This document shows positions 1 through 6,773 of a stretch of 11,866 nt of DNA, in pieces. The notes below the pieces were generated by a model. It worked only from the letters and a program-made list of their open reading frames with translations. It did no database searches and was not told the origin of the DNA. The translations under genes and the position numbers were made by a program. Every line of letters begins with the position of its first letter. Position 1 is the stretch's first letter. Source of the DNA: CAZKTF01 sp964555565 (GTDB lineage Bacteria; Planctomycetota; JAJSAM01; JAKLKS01); assembly GCA_964555565.1 (NCBI GenBank), contig CAZKTF010000106.1, positions 1-11,866 of the forward strand, given 5' to 3'.

Positions 1-425
1 CGGGCGGCCGGGGCGGGCCCGCGGGCGCGGAGCGGCTCGGCCAGCTCCACGATCATCCGGCCGGCGAGCTTCTTCCCCACCCCCTTGATCCGGGTGAGCG
101 CGGCCGCGTCCGCGTCCAGGACCGCCTCGCGGAAGCGGTCGAAGGGGACCGAGGAGAGGACGCCGAGGGCCACGGCGGGCCCGACCCCGTCCACCTGCAC
201 CAGGGTCTCGAAGAACTCCCGCTCCTCCTCCGTCGCGAAGCCGTAGAGGGCCTCCCGGTCCTCGCGCAGGTGGTGGTGGGTGAAGAGGCGGACGGCCTCG
301 CCCACGCGGGGGAGCCGCTCGTAGGTGGACAGCGGCACCAGGAGGCGCCACCCCACCCCGCCCGCCTCCAGGACGGCGCGGTCGGGGCGCTTCGCGACGA
401 GCCGGCCGGAGATGAACTCGTACAG
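1..425 (-). CDS. ruvA: Holliday junction branch migration protein RuvA (partial, C-terminus off the left edge)
   Basis: RuvA binds four-way DNA junctions as a tetramer and loads the RuvB motor for branch migration in recombinational repair. About 141 codons are visible: an N-terminal OB-fold domain (conserved LEAGGVGW at about residues 19-26 and REDREALYGF) and two helix-hairpin-helix motifs, VDGVGPAVALGVL and IKGVGKKLAGRMIVEL, matching the family's domain II. The C-terminal RuvB-binding domain III lies outside the window. The start is odd. Homology places the first residue at a CTG codon (423-425, reading LYEFISGRL), and no in-frame ATG, GTG or TTG lies between it and the upstream gene's stop. 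The next in-frame GTG would delete part of the OB fold. A short G-run (432-436) sits 6 nt before the CTG and can pair with CCCC just before it. The gene follows the TPR/alpha-CTD gene by 27 nt in the same frame, so the two are probably cotranscribed. Identity is sure; the start is not. Confidence 0.93.
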   Translation of the reverse strand, partial: MYEFISGRLVAKRPDRAVLEAGGVGWRLLVPLSTYERLPRVGEAVRLFTHHHLREDREALYGFATEEEREFFETLVQVDGVGPAVALGVLSSVPFDRFREAVLDADAAALTRIKGVGKKLAGRMIVELAEPLRARGPAPAA

Positions 426-452
426 GGGAAGCCCCCGGTCGTGTTCCCTTCC

Positions 453-1793
453 CTACTCCGCCCCCGGCTTCAGCATCAGACCGAACTCGGCAAGCTTCTG
501 CCGGATCTCGTTCATGGAGGTCTGGCCGAAGTTCTTGCAGGCCATGAGGTCGGTCTCGGAGTGCCGGATGAGGTCGCCGATGGTCTCGACGACGAGCGTG
601 GTCATGCAGTTGCGCGAGCGGACCGAGAGCTCCAGCTCCGAGATCGGCCGCTTGAGGAGGGCGTCCCGGTCCTCCACGGCCCGATCGATGCCGAGGAAGG
701 CCCGGGTGTCGTCGTCCTCCGTTTCCCGGTTCATGCCGAGCCGGAGGCCCTTCTGGGCAAGGATGTCCTTGATCTCCTGGAGGCTCGTCTCGCCGAAGTT
801 CTTGTGCGCCAGCAGCTCCTGCTCGGTGAACCGGACCAGGTCCTGGAGCATCTGGACGCCCATCTTCGCGAGGCAGTTCCGGGAGCGGACCGAGAGCTCG
901 AAGTCGGATATTGGGATCCTGAGGACGGAGGCCAGGCGGTCGTCCCTCCGCTCGATCTCCTCGTCGTAGAACATGTGCAGGGCGGCCCGCGCGTCGCCGA
1001 GGAACAGGCGCGCCCGGGAGTTCTCCGGCTCGGCCTCGAGGACCGAGCGGTAGCACTCCGCGGCCCGGGTGTACTCCCCCCGGTCCTCGTGGAGGACCCC
1101 CAGGTTGAGGAGCGCGCCCACCGAGGGCGGCCGGAGGGAAGCGGCCCGCCGGTAGTGCTCCATGGCGGTGTCCTCGTCGCCCCGGAGGTCCGCCGCGAAG
1201 GCGATCCGGAACAGGGTGGGGCCGTGCTCCGGGTCCGCCTCGAGGGCGGCGCGGTAGCGCTCGTCGGCGGCGGCGTAGTCCCCGAGCAGCTCCTCGCAGA
1301 AGCCGCGGAGGTAGCGGGCCCGGGCGTCGTCGCCGAGGACCCCGCCGTCCTTCCCCTTCGGGAGCGTCGCCTTCGCGTCCTCCGGCCGGCCCGCCCGCAG
1401 CAGCGCCTCGAGGTAGGTGGCCAGGTGCTCCCCCTCCGGCTCCTGTCCGACGAGCCCCTCGAGGGCCTCGGCGGCGGAGCCCGGGCGCCCCGACTCCATG
1501 AGGCTCGCCGCCCGGAAGTAGCGGGCGGCGACCCCGTTCCCGGCCTTCGCGAAGGCCTCGGCGGCCTCGCGCGAACGGGAGAGGAGGTAGAGACAGAGCC
1601 CCCGCTGGAGCGCCTCGGCCCCCGAGGCGTCCTCGGCGAGCGCGGAGAGCGCCGCGGCCACGACGCGGCGGGCGGCGGGGTCGGTGAGGACGGCCCGCCG
1701 GGCGGCGGCGACCTCGACGTAGTCCGGGCGCGCGCGGTGCAGGACCGCGGCCACGTCCGGGGCGGCGGGGGAAGAGGCGGAGGGGGAAGACAT
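453..1793 (-). CDS. TPR protein with two tandem RNA polymerase alpha C-terminal domains
   Basis: This 446-residue protein is not RpoA: it lacks the alpha N-terminal dimerisation and assembly domain. Residues 20-155 are an Ala/Leu-rich helical region with weak TPR character. Three clear TPR units follow at about 158-191, 192-225 and 226-259 (for example GDYAAADERYRAALEADPEH). Two alpha-CTD-like domains then occupy about 287-353 and 378-443. Each has the ELSVRSRNC motif, equivalent to E. coli alpha VRSANC with Arg265 and Asn268, and a KNFGxTS motif, equivalent to KNLGKKS. The Arg, Asn, Gly, Ser and Glu DNA contacts are kept in both; the Lys298 position is Thr. In RNA polymerase this domain binds UP elements and activators, so a role in DNA binding or transcription, with the TPRs binding a partner, is inferred. 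ATG 1793 has GGGAGG 11 nt upstream (1805-1810). Longer in-frame extensions run antisense through murA and are rejected. ruvA follows. Domain calls are firm; function is unknown. Confidence 0.88.
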   Translation of the reverse strand: MSSPSASSPAAPDVAAVLHRARPDYVEVAAARRAVLTDPAARRVVAAALSALAEDASGAEALQRGLCLYLLSRSREAAEAFAKAGNGVAARYFRAASLMESGRPGSAAEALEGLVGQEPEGEHLATYLEALLRAGRPEDAKATLPKGKDGGVLGDDARARYLRGFCEELLGDYAAADERYRAALEADPEHGPTLFRIAFAADLRGDEDTAMEHYRRAASLRPPSVGALLNLGVLHEDRGEYTRAAECYRSVLEAEPENSRARLFLGDARAALHMFYDEEIERRDDRLASVLRIPISDFELSVRSRNCLAKMGVQMLQDLVRFTEQELLAHKNFGETSLQEIKDILAQKGLRLGMNRETEDDDTRAFLGIDRAVEDRDALLKRPISELELSVRSRNCMTTLVVETIGDLIRHSETDLMACKNFGQTSMNEIRQKLAEFGLMLKPGAE

Positions 1794-1849
1794 GCGCGGG
1801 GGAGCCTCCCTGGACACGCCGGTCCCGGAACCGGGGCCGGAAACGGAGG

Positions 1850-1878
1850 AGGATAGCGGGGCGGCGGCGGGCAATGAA
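1850..1878 (-). promoter_or_regulatory. Possible promoter for the TPR/alpha-CTD-ruvA unit
   Basis: On the minus strand a TATCCT hexamer (1850-1855) is preceded, after exactly 17 bases, by TTCATT (1873-1878). It would start transcription near 1843, about 50 bases upstream of the ATG at 1793. The -10 match is fair and the -35 match is weak (3 of 6). It lies in the only stretch between the two divergent genes, so a promoter is expected here, but the exact call is tentative. Confidence 0.25.
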
Positions 1879-1940
1879 GGAATGGAAGAGGAAGGAAGGT
1901 GAAGCCCCCGCGGTCCCGCGGCCGATGTACTCCCCCGGGA

Positions 1941-1959
1941 AGGGACGCGTTCCGTCCCT
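1941..1959 (+). other. Hairpin in the murA leader
   Basis: AGGGACG (1941-1947) and CGTCCCT (1953-1959) form a perfect 7-bp stem with a 5-base loop, CGTTC. It ends 9 bases before the murA Shine-Dalgarno sequence and has no T-run after it, so it does not look like a terminator. It could modulate murA translation or mRNA stability, or be chance in GC-rich DNA. Confidence 0.35.
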
Positions 1960-1968
1960 CCCGGTCCT

Positions 1969-1973
1969 GGAGG
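1969..1973 (+). promoter_or_regulatory. Shine-Dalgarno sequence that sets the murA start
   Basis: GGAGG is followed by 6 bases and then the GTG at 1980. This supports the GTG over an in-frame ATG at 1899, whose extra 27 residues (Arg/Pro-rich) have no counterpart in the family. Confidence 0.75.
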
Positions 1974-1979
1974 CGACGC

Positions 1980-3311
1980 GTGGACAAGTTCGTGGTCGAG
2001 GGGGGGGTGCGGCTCCGCGGCGAGGTGACGTGCTCCGTCGCGAAGAACAGCGTGCTCCCGATCCTGGCGGCCACGCTCCTCACCGAGGAACCGTGCCGGA
2101 TCCTGGACGTGCCGCGCCTGAGGGACGTGGAGACGATGCGGGAGATCCTCGGGGTCCTGGGCGTGGAGAGCCGCTGGGAGGCGGACGGGTCCCTGGCCAC
2201 GCGGATCGTGGACCCCTCCCCCGTCGAGGCCCCCTGGGCGCTCGTGCGCAAGATGCGGGCCTCCATCTGCGTCCTCGGCCCTCTCCTCGGGCGCCGGCGC
2301 GCTGCGCGGGTCTCCTTCCCGGGCGGGTGCGGCTTCGGCCACCGGCCCATCGACCTCCACCTGAAGGGCCTCCGGGCCCTGGGCGCGGAGATCGAGATCC
2401 GCAACGGCTACATCGAGGCGAAGGCCCCCTCCCTCCCCGGGGGGGAGGTGTTCCTGGGCGGCCCCTTCGGCTCCTCCGTCACGGGGACGCAGAACGTCCT
2501 CATGGCCGCGGTCCTGGCCGAGGGGATCACCGTCATCGAGAGCGCCGCCTGCGAGCCCGAGGTCGTGGACCTCTGCCGGTTCCTCCGGTCCATGGGGGCG
2601 GAGATCGGCGGGGTCGGGAGCCCCCGGCTCGTGATCCGCGGCGTGGGGCGGCTCTACGGGGCCGAGCACCGCCCGATCCCGGACCGGATCGAGGCCGGGA
2701 CCTTCCTCGCGGCGGCGGTCCTGACAGACGGGGAGGTGACGCTCCGGGGCTGCCGCCCGGACCACCTCCGCGCGGTGATCGACAAGGCGGAGGAGATGGG
2801 GGCCGAGGTCCGCCGCGTGGCCGAGGACACCCTCTTCGTGCGCCGGGGGCGTCCCGTCGCCCCCGCCGACATCGACACCCACGTCTACCCCGGCTTCCCG
2901 ACCGACCTCCAGGCCCAGTTCATGGTCCTCCAGTGCCTCGCCCACGGGGTCTCGGTCACCACCGAGAAGATCTACCCGGACCGGTTCATCCACATCGCCG
3001 AGCTGGCCCGCATGGGGGCCCACGTGCGGAAGGAGGGACCGAGCGCCATCGTGAGCGGGGTCCCGCGGCTGTCCGGCGCCCCCGTGATGGCCAGCGACCT
3101 CCGGGCGAGCGCGGCGTTGATCCTGGCGGGCCTGGTGGCCGAGGGGGCCACGGAGGTCCACCGGGTCTACCACATCGACCGCGGCTACGAGCGGATCGAG
3201 GAGCGCCTCGCCGCCCTGGGGGCCCGGATCGATCGCCGCCCCGACACGGAGGGGGAGGACGAGGCCGTCGTCGCCGCCGCCGCCACCGGGGCCCCGGTCG
3301 TGCCGGTGTAG
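1980..3311 (+). CDS. murA: UDP-N-acetylglucosamine 1-carboxyvinyltransferase
   Basis: MurA transfers enolpyruvate from phosphoenolpyruvate to UDP-GlcNAc, the first committed step of peptidoglycan synthesis, in the cytoplasm. The protein is 443 residues, slightly longer than the usual ~420 because of an acidic then Ala/Val-rich tail after about 420. Visible signatures are Lys22-Asn23 in SVAKNSVLPILAA, the active-site loop PGGCGFGHRPIDLHLKGL with Cys117 (E. coli Cys115 equivalent), YPGFPTDLQAQF with Asp309 (E. coli Asp305 equivalent), and DLRASAALILAGL near the C-terminus. Cys rather than Asp in the loop is the form that fosfomycin can alkylate. The residue before AKN is Val where most homologues have Gly. 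The GTG start gives VDKFVVEGG, like the common MDKF(V/I)I start, and has a good ribosome site. The gene appears to be transcribed alone, divergent from the TPR/alpha-CTD gene, with repeats downstream. Confidence 0.96.
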   Translation: MDKFVVEGGVRLRGEVTCSVAKNSVLPILAATLLTEEPCRILDVPRLRDVETMREILGVLGVESRWEADGSLATRIVDPSPVEAPWALVRKMRASICVLGPLLGRRRAARVSFPGGCGFGHRPIDLHLKGLRALGAEIEIRNGYIEAKAPSLPGGEVFLGGPFGSSVTGTQNVLMAAVLAEGITVIESAACEPEVVDLCRFLRSMGAEIGGVGSPRLVIRGVGRLYGAEHRPIPDRIEAGTFLAAAVLTDGEVTLRGCRPDHLRAVIDKAEEMGAEVRRVAEDTLFVRRGRPVAPADIDTHVYPGFPTDLQAQFMVLQCLAHGVSVTTEKIYPDRFIHIAELARMGAHVRKEGPSAIVSGVPRLSGAPVMASDLRASAALILAGLVAEGATEVHRVYHIDRGYERIEERLAALGARIDRRPDTEGEDEAVVAAAATGAPVVPV

Positions 3312-3318
3312 CGGAGCT

Positions 3319-3562
3319 AGGGGTCAGACCCCGGGCGCTTGCAAACGCTGGTGCTGAGGAGCTGAGGGGTCAGACCCCGGGCGCTTGCGAACGCTGGGGC
3401 TCCCCGAGGGGTCAGACCCCGGGCGTTTGCAAACGCTGGTGCTGAGGAGCTGAGGGGTCAGACCCCGGGCGCTTGCGAACGCTGGGGCTCCCCGAGGGGT
3501 CAGACCCCGGGCGCCTCGCGGGACGTGCTGCGGCGCCTCATGGGCGCCCGAGGTCAGACCCC
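3319..3562. repeat. Array of GGGGTCAGACCCC palindromes with an 88-bp tandem double unit
   Basis: Five exact copies of AGGGGTCAGACCCC start at 3319, 3365, 3407, 3453 and 3495. A degenerate copy (AGGTCAGACCCC) lies at 3551-3562. The core GGGGTC-A-GACCCC is a perfect 13-base palindrome around one central base. Spacings alternate 46, 42, 46, 42, so 3319-3406 and 3407-3494 are two copies of an 88-bp unit that differ by a single C/T. Each spacer begins with a second imperfect palindrome, GCGYTTGCRAACGC, which is perfect in the third unit. The array fills most of the murA-ffh intergenic region. No reading frame in it looks coding. It resembles REP-like intergenic palindromes that a single-strand transposase could mobilise, which is an inference. 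No such transposase is in the window. Confidence 0.9.
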
Positions 3563-3603
3563 TGGTGCTCCCCGCCATTCCTCCACGGCCCTCGCCCGCG
3601 TCG

Positions 3604-3611
3604 CATAAACT
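3604..3611 (+). promoter_or_regulatory. Possible -10 element of the ffh operon
   Basis: CATAAACT is the only AT-rich octamer in the GC-rich stretch before ffh. TAAACT (3606-3611) matches TATAAT at 4 of 6 positions. No convincing -35 hexamer lies 17 bases upstream. Transcription would start near 3618, leaving a leader of only about 6 bases before the ATG at 3624, which agrees with the absence of a Shine-Dalgarno sequence there. Confidence 0.35.
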
Positions 3612-3623
3612 GCGCGGCTCCCC

Positions 3624-5108
3624 ATGTTCGAGACCCTTTCGCGCGGACTGAGCTCCATCTTCGAGCGCCTGGCCGGGCGCGGCGCCCTCTCCGAGAAGGA
3701 CGTGGACGAGGCCCTCCGGGAGATCCGCACCGCGCTCCTCGGCGCCGACGTGGCCTACCAGGTGGTCCGGGACTTCTGCGTCCGGGTGCGGGCGAAGGCC
3801 GTGGGCCAGGAGGTCCTCAAGTCGGTCCAGCCCGGCCAGCAGGTGGTGAAGATCGTCCACGACGAGCTCGTGGCCCTGATGGGGGAGAAGCCGACGGGGA
3901 TCCCCGCGGCCCCCCCCGGGCGCCCCACGGTGATCCTCATGGCCGGGCTCCAGGGCTCCGGCAAGACGACCACCTGCGCCAAGCTGGCCCGGCTCCTCAT
4001 GAAGCAGGGCCGCCGCCCGCTCCTCGTGGCGGCCGACCTCCAGAGGCCGGCGGCCGTGGAGCAGCTGAAGACCCTGGGGAAGCAGATCGACTGCCCCGTC
4101 TACGCCGAGGACTCCCGCCGGGCCCCGAAGGTCTGCGAGCGCGGGCTGGAGCACGCCCGGGAGACCGGCCGCGACGTGGTCATCCTGGACACGGCGGGGC
4201 GTCTCCACGTGGACCGGGAGCTCATGGACGAGGTGAAGGAGATCGCCGCCCGGACCCGCCCCGACGAGATCCTCCTCGTCTGCGACGCCATGACGGGTCA
4301 GGACGCCGTGAACTCGGCGAAGGCCTTCGACGAGGCCCTCCCCCTGACCGGGGTCGTCCTCACGAAGCTCGACGGCGACGCCCGGGGGGGAGCCGCCCTC
4401 ACCCTCCGGGCGGTCACCGGGAAGCCGGTCCGGTTCGCCGGGGTGGGGGAGAAGGTCGAGAACCTGGAGGAGTTCGACCCGGCGCGCATGGCCGGGCGGA
4501 TCCTCGGCATGGGGGACGTCGTCGCCCTGGTGGAGCGCGCCCGGGAGGCGATGGACCAGGGGAAGGCCGAGGCCGCCATGGAGAAGGCCTTCGCCGGGAC
4601 CTTCACCCTCGACGATTTCCTCGAACAGGTGACCATGCTGGAGAAGATGGGGGGGCTGAAGGAGCTCCTGGGCATGCTTCCCCTCCCCGGGCTCAAGGAG
4701 GGGATCGAGAAGTCCGGGTTCGACGAGAAGCAGGTGGCCCGCAAGAAGGCCATCGTCCTCTCGATGACCCCCGAGGAGCGGGCCGACCCCGAGGCCATCG
4801 ACGGGAACCGCCGCCGCCGCGTCGCGCGCGGGAGCGGCGTCGCCGTGCAGGAGGTCAACGTCCTGCTGAAGGAGTTCCGGGACGCCCGGGAGGTGATGAA
4901 GAAGGTCGGCAACCTCCAGGGGGGGCCGCTGGGCGGCTTCCTCAAGGGCCGCCGGGAGGCGAAGAAGCGCGAGCAGTTCCGCCGCCTGCGTGAGCGGGGG
5001 TGGAGCCTCGGTCCCGCCGCGGGCCGGGGGAAGGGGAGGCCGGGCGAACGCCCGGACGCGCCCCCGGGCAAGGGCCCGGGCGCGAGGAAGCCGAAGGGAG
5101 GGGACTAA
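3624..5108 (+). CDS. ffh: Signal recognition particle GTPase Ffh
   Basis: Ffh binds 4.5S/6S SRP RNA and signal sequences of nascent membrane proteins, and docks with FtsY for co-translational targeting. The 494-residue protein has an N domain (1-95, with ALLGADV), a G domain with GLQGSGKTTTCAKLA (108-122), DTAGRLHVD (189-197), TKLDGDARGG (247-256) and GVGEK (273-277), and an M domain from about 320 with the SRP RNA-binding stretch RGSGVAVQEVNVLLKEF (402-418). A basic Gly/Pro/Arg-rich tail of about 45 residues ends the protein. Length is a little above the usual ~450-480, because of this tail. The ATG at 3624 gives MFETLSRGLSSIFERL, the normal N-terminus, but it lacks a Shine-Dalgarno sequence. 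The stop codon abuts the rpsP start with no gap, so the two genes are cotranscribed, as in many bacteria. Confidence 0.97.
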   Translation: MFETLSRGLSSIFERLAGRGALSEKDVDEALREIRTALLGADVAYQVVRDFCVRVRAKAVGQEVLKSVQPGQQVVKIVHDELVALMGEKPTGIPAAPPGRPTVILMAGLQGSGKTTTCAKLARLLMKQGRRPLLVAADLQRPAAVEQLKTLGKQIDCPVYAEDSRRAPKVCERGLEHARETGRDVVILDTAGRLHVDRELMDEVKEIAARTRPDEILLVCDAMTGQDAVNSAKAFDEALPLTGVVLTKLDGDARGGAALTLRAVTGKPVRFAGVGEKVENLEEFDPARMAGRILGMGDVVALVERAREAMDQGKAEAAMEKAFAGTFTLDDFLEQVTMLEKMGGLKELLGMLPLPGLKEGIEKSGFDEKQVARKKAIVLSMTPEERADPEAIDGNRRRRVARGSGVAVQEVNVLLKEFRDAREVMKKVGNLQGGPLGGFLKGRREAKKREQFRRLRERGWSLGPAAGRGKGRPGERPDAPPGKGPGARKPKGGD

Positions 5109-5462
5109 GTGTCGGTCCGCATCCGTCTCACGCGCACGGGGAGGAAGAACCTCCCGCAGTACCGCATCGCCGTCTTCGACAGGCACACCCGCCGGGACGG
5201 ACCGGCCCTGGAGATCCTGGGCTGGTACAACCCGCTCACGAAGGAGGCCGGGAAGGCCTTCTCCCTGGACGCGGAGCGCCTGAAGGCGTGGGTGGGGCAG
5301 GGGGCGCAGGTCACCCTCCCGGTCGGCCAGCTCCTGAAGCGGAACCGGATCGCCTGGGCCCGTCCCGCGAAGGCCCGCCCGGAGCGGAACCGCCGGGCGA
5401 AGAAGGCCGCGGCCGGCAAGAACCCGGCCGGCAAGGCGGTCCCTCCGAAGGCGAAGGCCTGA
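5109..5462 (+). CDS. rpsP: 30S ribosomal protein S16
   Basis: S16 is a small-subunit ribosomal protein needed for 30S assembly. The 117-residue product starts SVRIRLTRTGRKNLPQYRI, followed by RRDGPALEILGWYNPLTKE, both typical of the family. The core ends near residue 85, with a basic Ala/Lys-rich extension afterwards (KKAAAGKNPAGKAVPPKAKA) that is common in high-GC lineages. The GTG start directly follows the ffh TAA, and the end of ffh supplies a strong ribosome site (GGGAGGGG, 5097-5104). Usually rimM, trmD and rplS follow rpsP; here the next gene is an endonuclease III-like gene 3 nt away. Confidence 0.96.
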   Translation: MSVRIRLTRTGRKNLPQYRIAVFDRHTRRDGPALEILGWYNPLTKEAGKAFSLDAERLKAWVGQGAQVTLPVGQLLKRNRIAWARPAKARPERNRRAKKAAAGKNPAGKAVPPKAKA

Positions 5463-5465
5463 CGG

Positions 5466-6176
5466 ATGGGCCAGAGCCGCGGCGCCAGGCTGTCCTCCGC
5501 CATCGAGGCCCTCGGGAAGCTCCACGGGAGGGAGCCCGCCCACGCCCCGGGCAAGGAGGCCCTCGACCATCTCGTCTACGGGATCCTCGCGGGCAACGGT
5601 CCGGCCTCCCGGGCGCGGGACGCCTTCAGCGCCGTGGGCGAGGCCTTCGTGGACCGCAACGAGCTGCGGGTGGCCGCGGACGCCGAGATCACCCCGCACC
5701 TCGGGTCCGTCGAGCCGGAGGAGGAGCGGGGGCGGCGCGCGAACCTGCTCCGGCGGGCGCTCCAGGGGCTGTTCGACACCCGCGACCGGGTGCGGATGGA
5801 GTTCGAGACCGAGGACGACACCGCCCGGGTGGTCCGCGCCCTCTCGAGCGTCGAGGGGCTGTCCCCGGGGCTCGTGGCCGCCGTCGTGGCCCGGGCCCGG
5901 CCGGATCCGCCCATCCGCGGGAACCCCGCCATGCTGCGGACTGCGCAGCGGATCGGGGTCGTGCCGTCGGGGGGCGAGAAGGCCCAGGCGGAGGCCCTGG
6001 TGCGGGCCCTGGGCCCCGACGACGGCCTCCGCGTCCTCGCCCACTACCTGTTCACCGAGCACGGGGAGACCTACTGCCTTCCGCGCGCCCCGCGGTGCGG
6101 GGAGTGCCCCTGCCTCGGTTTCTGCGACTACGGCCGCAGGCACCGGCCCGCGGGGACGCCGGCCGGAAAGGACTGA
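5466..6176 (+). CDS. Endonuclease III-like HhH-GPD protein with an iron-sulfur cluster, apparently lacking catalytic residues
   Basis: The 236-residue protein has the endonuclease III layout. An N-terminal helical part contains ALDHLVYGILAGNGPASRA (32-50). A helix-hairpin-helix-like segment is at about 127-143. A C-terminal C-x6-C-x2-C-x5-C motif (Cys204, 211, 214, 220) is exactly the 4Fe-4S spacing of Nth and MutY. Aligning VEGLSPGLVA with Nth LPGVGRKTA puts Gly135 at the catalytic Lys120 position. Without any gap, Asn153 then falls at the catalytic Asp138 position. Base excision or AP-lyase chemistry of the standard kind is therefore unlikely, while DNA binding may remain. The gene starts 3 nt after rpsP and 12 nt before maf, so it sits in the ffh-rpsP operon. 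It is a recognisable relative of Nth, but calling it nth would be wrong. Function is unknown, and the residue alignment was done by eye. Confidence 0.8.
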   Translation: MGQSRGARLSSAIEALGKLHGREPAHAPGKEALDHLVYGILAGNGPASRARDAFSAVGEAFVDRNELRVAADAEITPHLGSVEPEEERGRRANLLRRALQGLFDTRDRVRMEFETEDDTARVVRALSSVEGLSPGLVAAVVARARPDPPIRGNPAMLRTAQRIGVVPSGGEKAQAEALVRALGPDDGLRVLAHYLFTEHGETYCLPRAPRCGECPCLGFCDYGRRHRPAGTPAGKD

Positions 6177-6188
6177 GAGCGGGGCCCC

Positions 6189-6773
6189 TTGCCGCGCCTC
6201 GTCCTCGCGTCCTCCTCCCCCCGCCGCCGGGAGCTGCTGGCGGGGGCGGGCCTGCGCTTCGAGGTCCTCGCGGCGGCGGTGGACGAGGACGCGCTGCCCC
6301 CCGGGACCCCCCCGGACGCGGTGGCCCGGCTCCTCGCCCGCGCCAAGGCCCGCGCGGTTGCGGCGCTCCTCGCGCCGGAGTCGGCCGTCGTCCTCGGGGC
6401 GGACACGGTCGTGGCGCTCGACGACGGCCGGCTCCTCGGGAAGCCCTCGGACCGGGAGCAGGCGGAGGGGCACCTCAGGGCCCTCTCGGGCACGACGCAC
6501 TCGGTCTTCACCGGCGTCTGCCTCCTCGGGCTCCCCTCCGGCGTCGAGGAGGTCTTCCACGTCGAGACCCGCGTGACGATGCGGCCCCTGTCCGACGCGG
6601 AGGTCCGCGACTACGCCGCCCGGGGGACGGGCCTCGACAGGGCCGGGGGGTACTCCCTCCAGGAGGGAGGGGATGCCTGGGTGACGCGCCTCGAGGGCTC
6701 GCGGACCAACGTGGTGGGGCTGCCGATCGACGAGGTCCTGGAGCGTCTCCGCCTCCTGGGGGTGGAGCCGTGA
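6189..6773 (+). CDS. maf: Maf family nucleoside triphosphate pyrophosphatase
   Basis: Maf proteins hydrolyse non-canonical or modified nucleoside triphosphates (dTTP/UTP or m7GTP type, depending on subfamily) to monophosphate and pyrophosphate. They act as house-cleaning enzymes and have been linked to septum formation. The 194-residue product has the phosphate-binding SSSPRRRELL (8-17), the catalytic-base motif GADTVVALDDG with Asp72, GKPSD (84-88) and NVVGLPIDEVL near the C-terminus, all normal. The stretch where most homologues have DKAGGY-IQG reads DRAGGYSLQEGG. The start is TTG at 6189, which gives PRLVLASSSPRR, exactly where the family begins; I see no strong ribosome site. The stop overlaps the GTG of the next gene by four bases (GTGA), indicating translational coupling. 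I cannot assign the substrate subfamily. Confidence 0.93.
   Translation: MPRLVLASSSPRRRELLAGAGLRFEVLAAAVDEDALPPGTPPDAVARLLARAKARAVAALLAPESAVVLGADTVVALDDGRLLGKPSDREQAEGHLRALSGTTHSVFTGVCLLGLPSGVEEVFHVETRVTMRPLSDAEVRDYAARGTGLDRAGGYSLQEGGDAWVTRLEGSRTNVVGLPIDEVLERLRLLGVEP

Noticed and set aside
270..1856. Long plus-strand frame of 528 codons opposite ruvA and the TPR gene
   Set aside because: No recognisable motifs; it is the antisense shadow of two well-supported genes.
453..3173. A 906-codon minus-strand frame extending the TPR/alpha-CTD gene through murA
   Set aside because: The extension is antisense to a certain murA, has low-complexity Arg/Pro/Gly/Asp-rich content, and the ATG at 1793 has a ribosome site. 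It is a product of stop-poor GC-rich DNA.
3319..3562. CRISPR array
   Set aside because: The spacers are themselves repeats of each other, the repeat is a 13-base palindrome, and there are no cas genes nearby.
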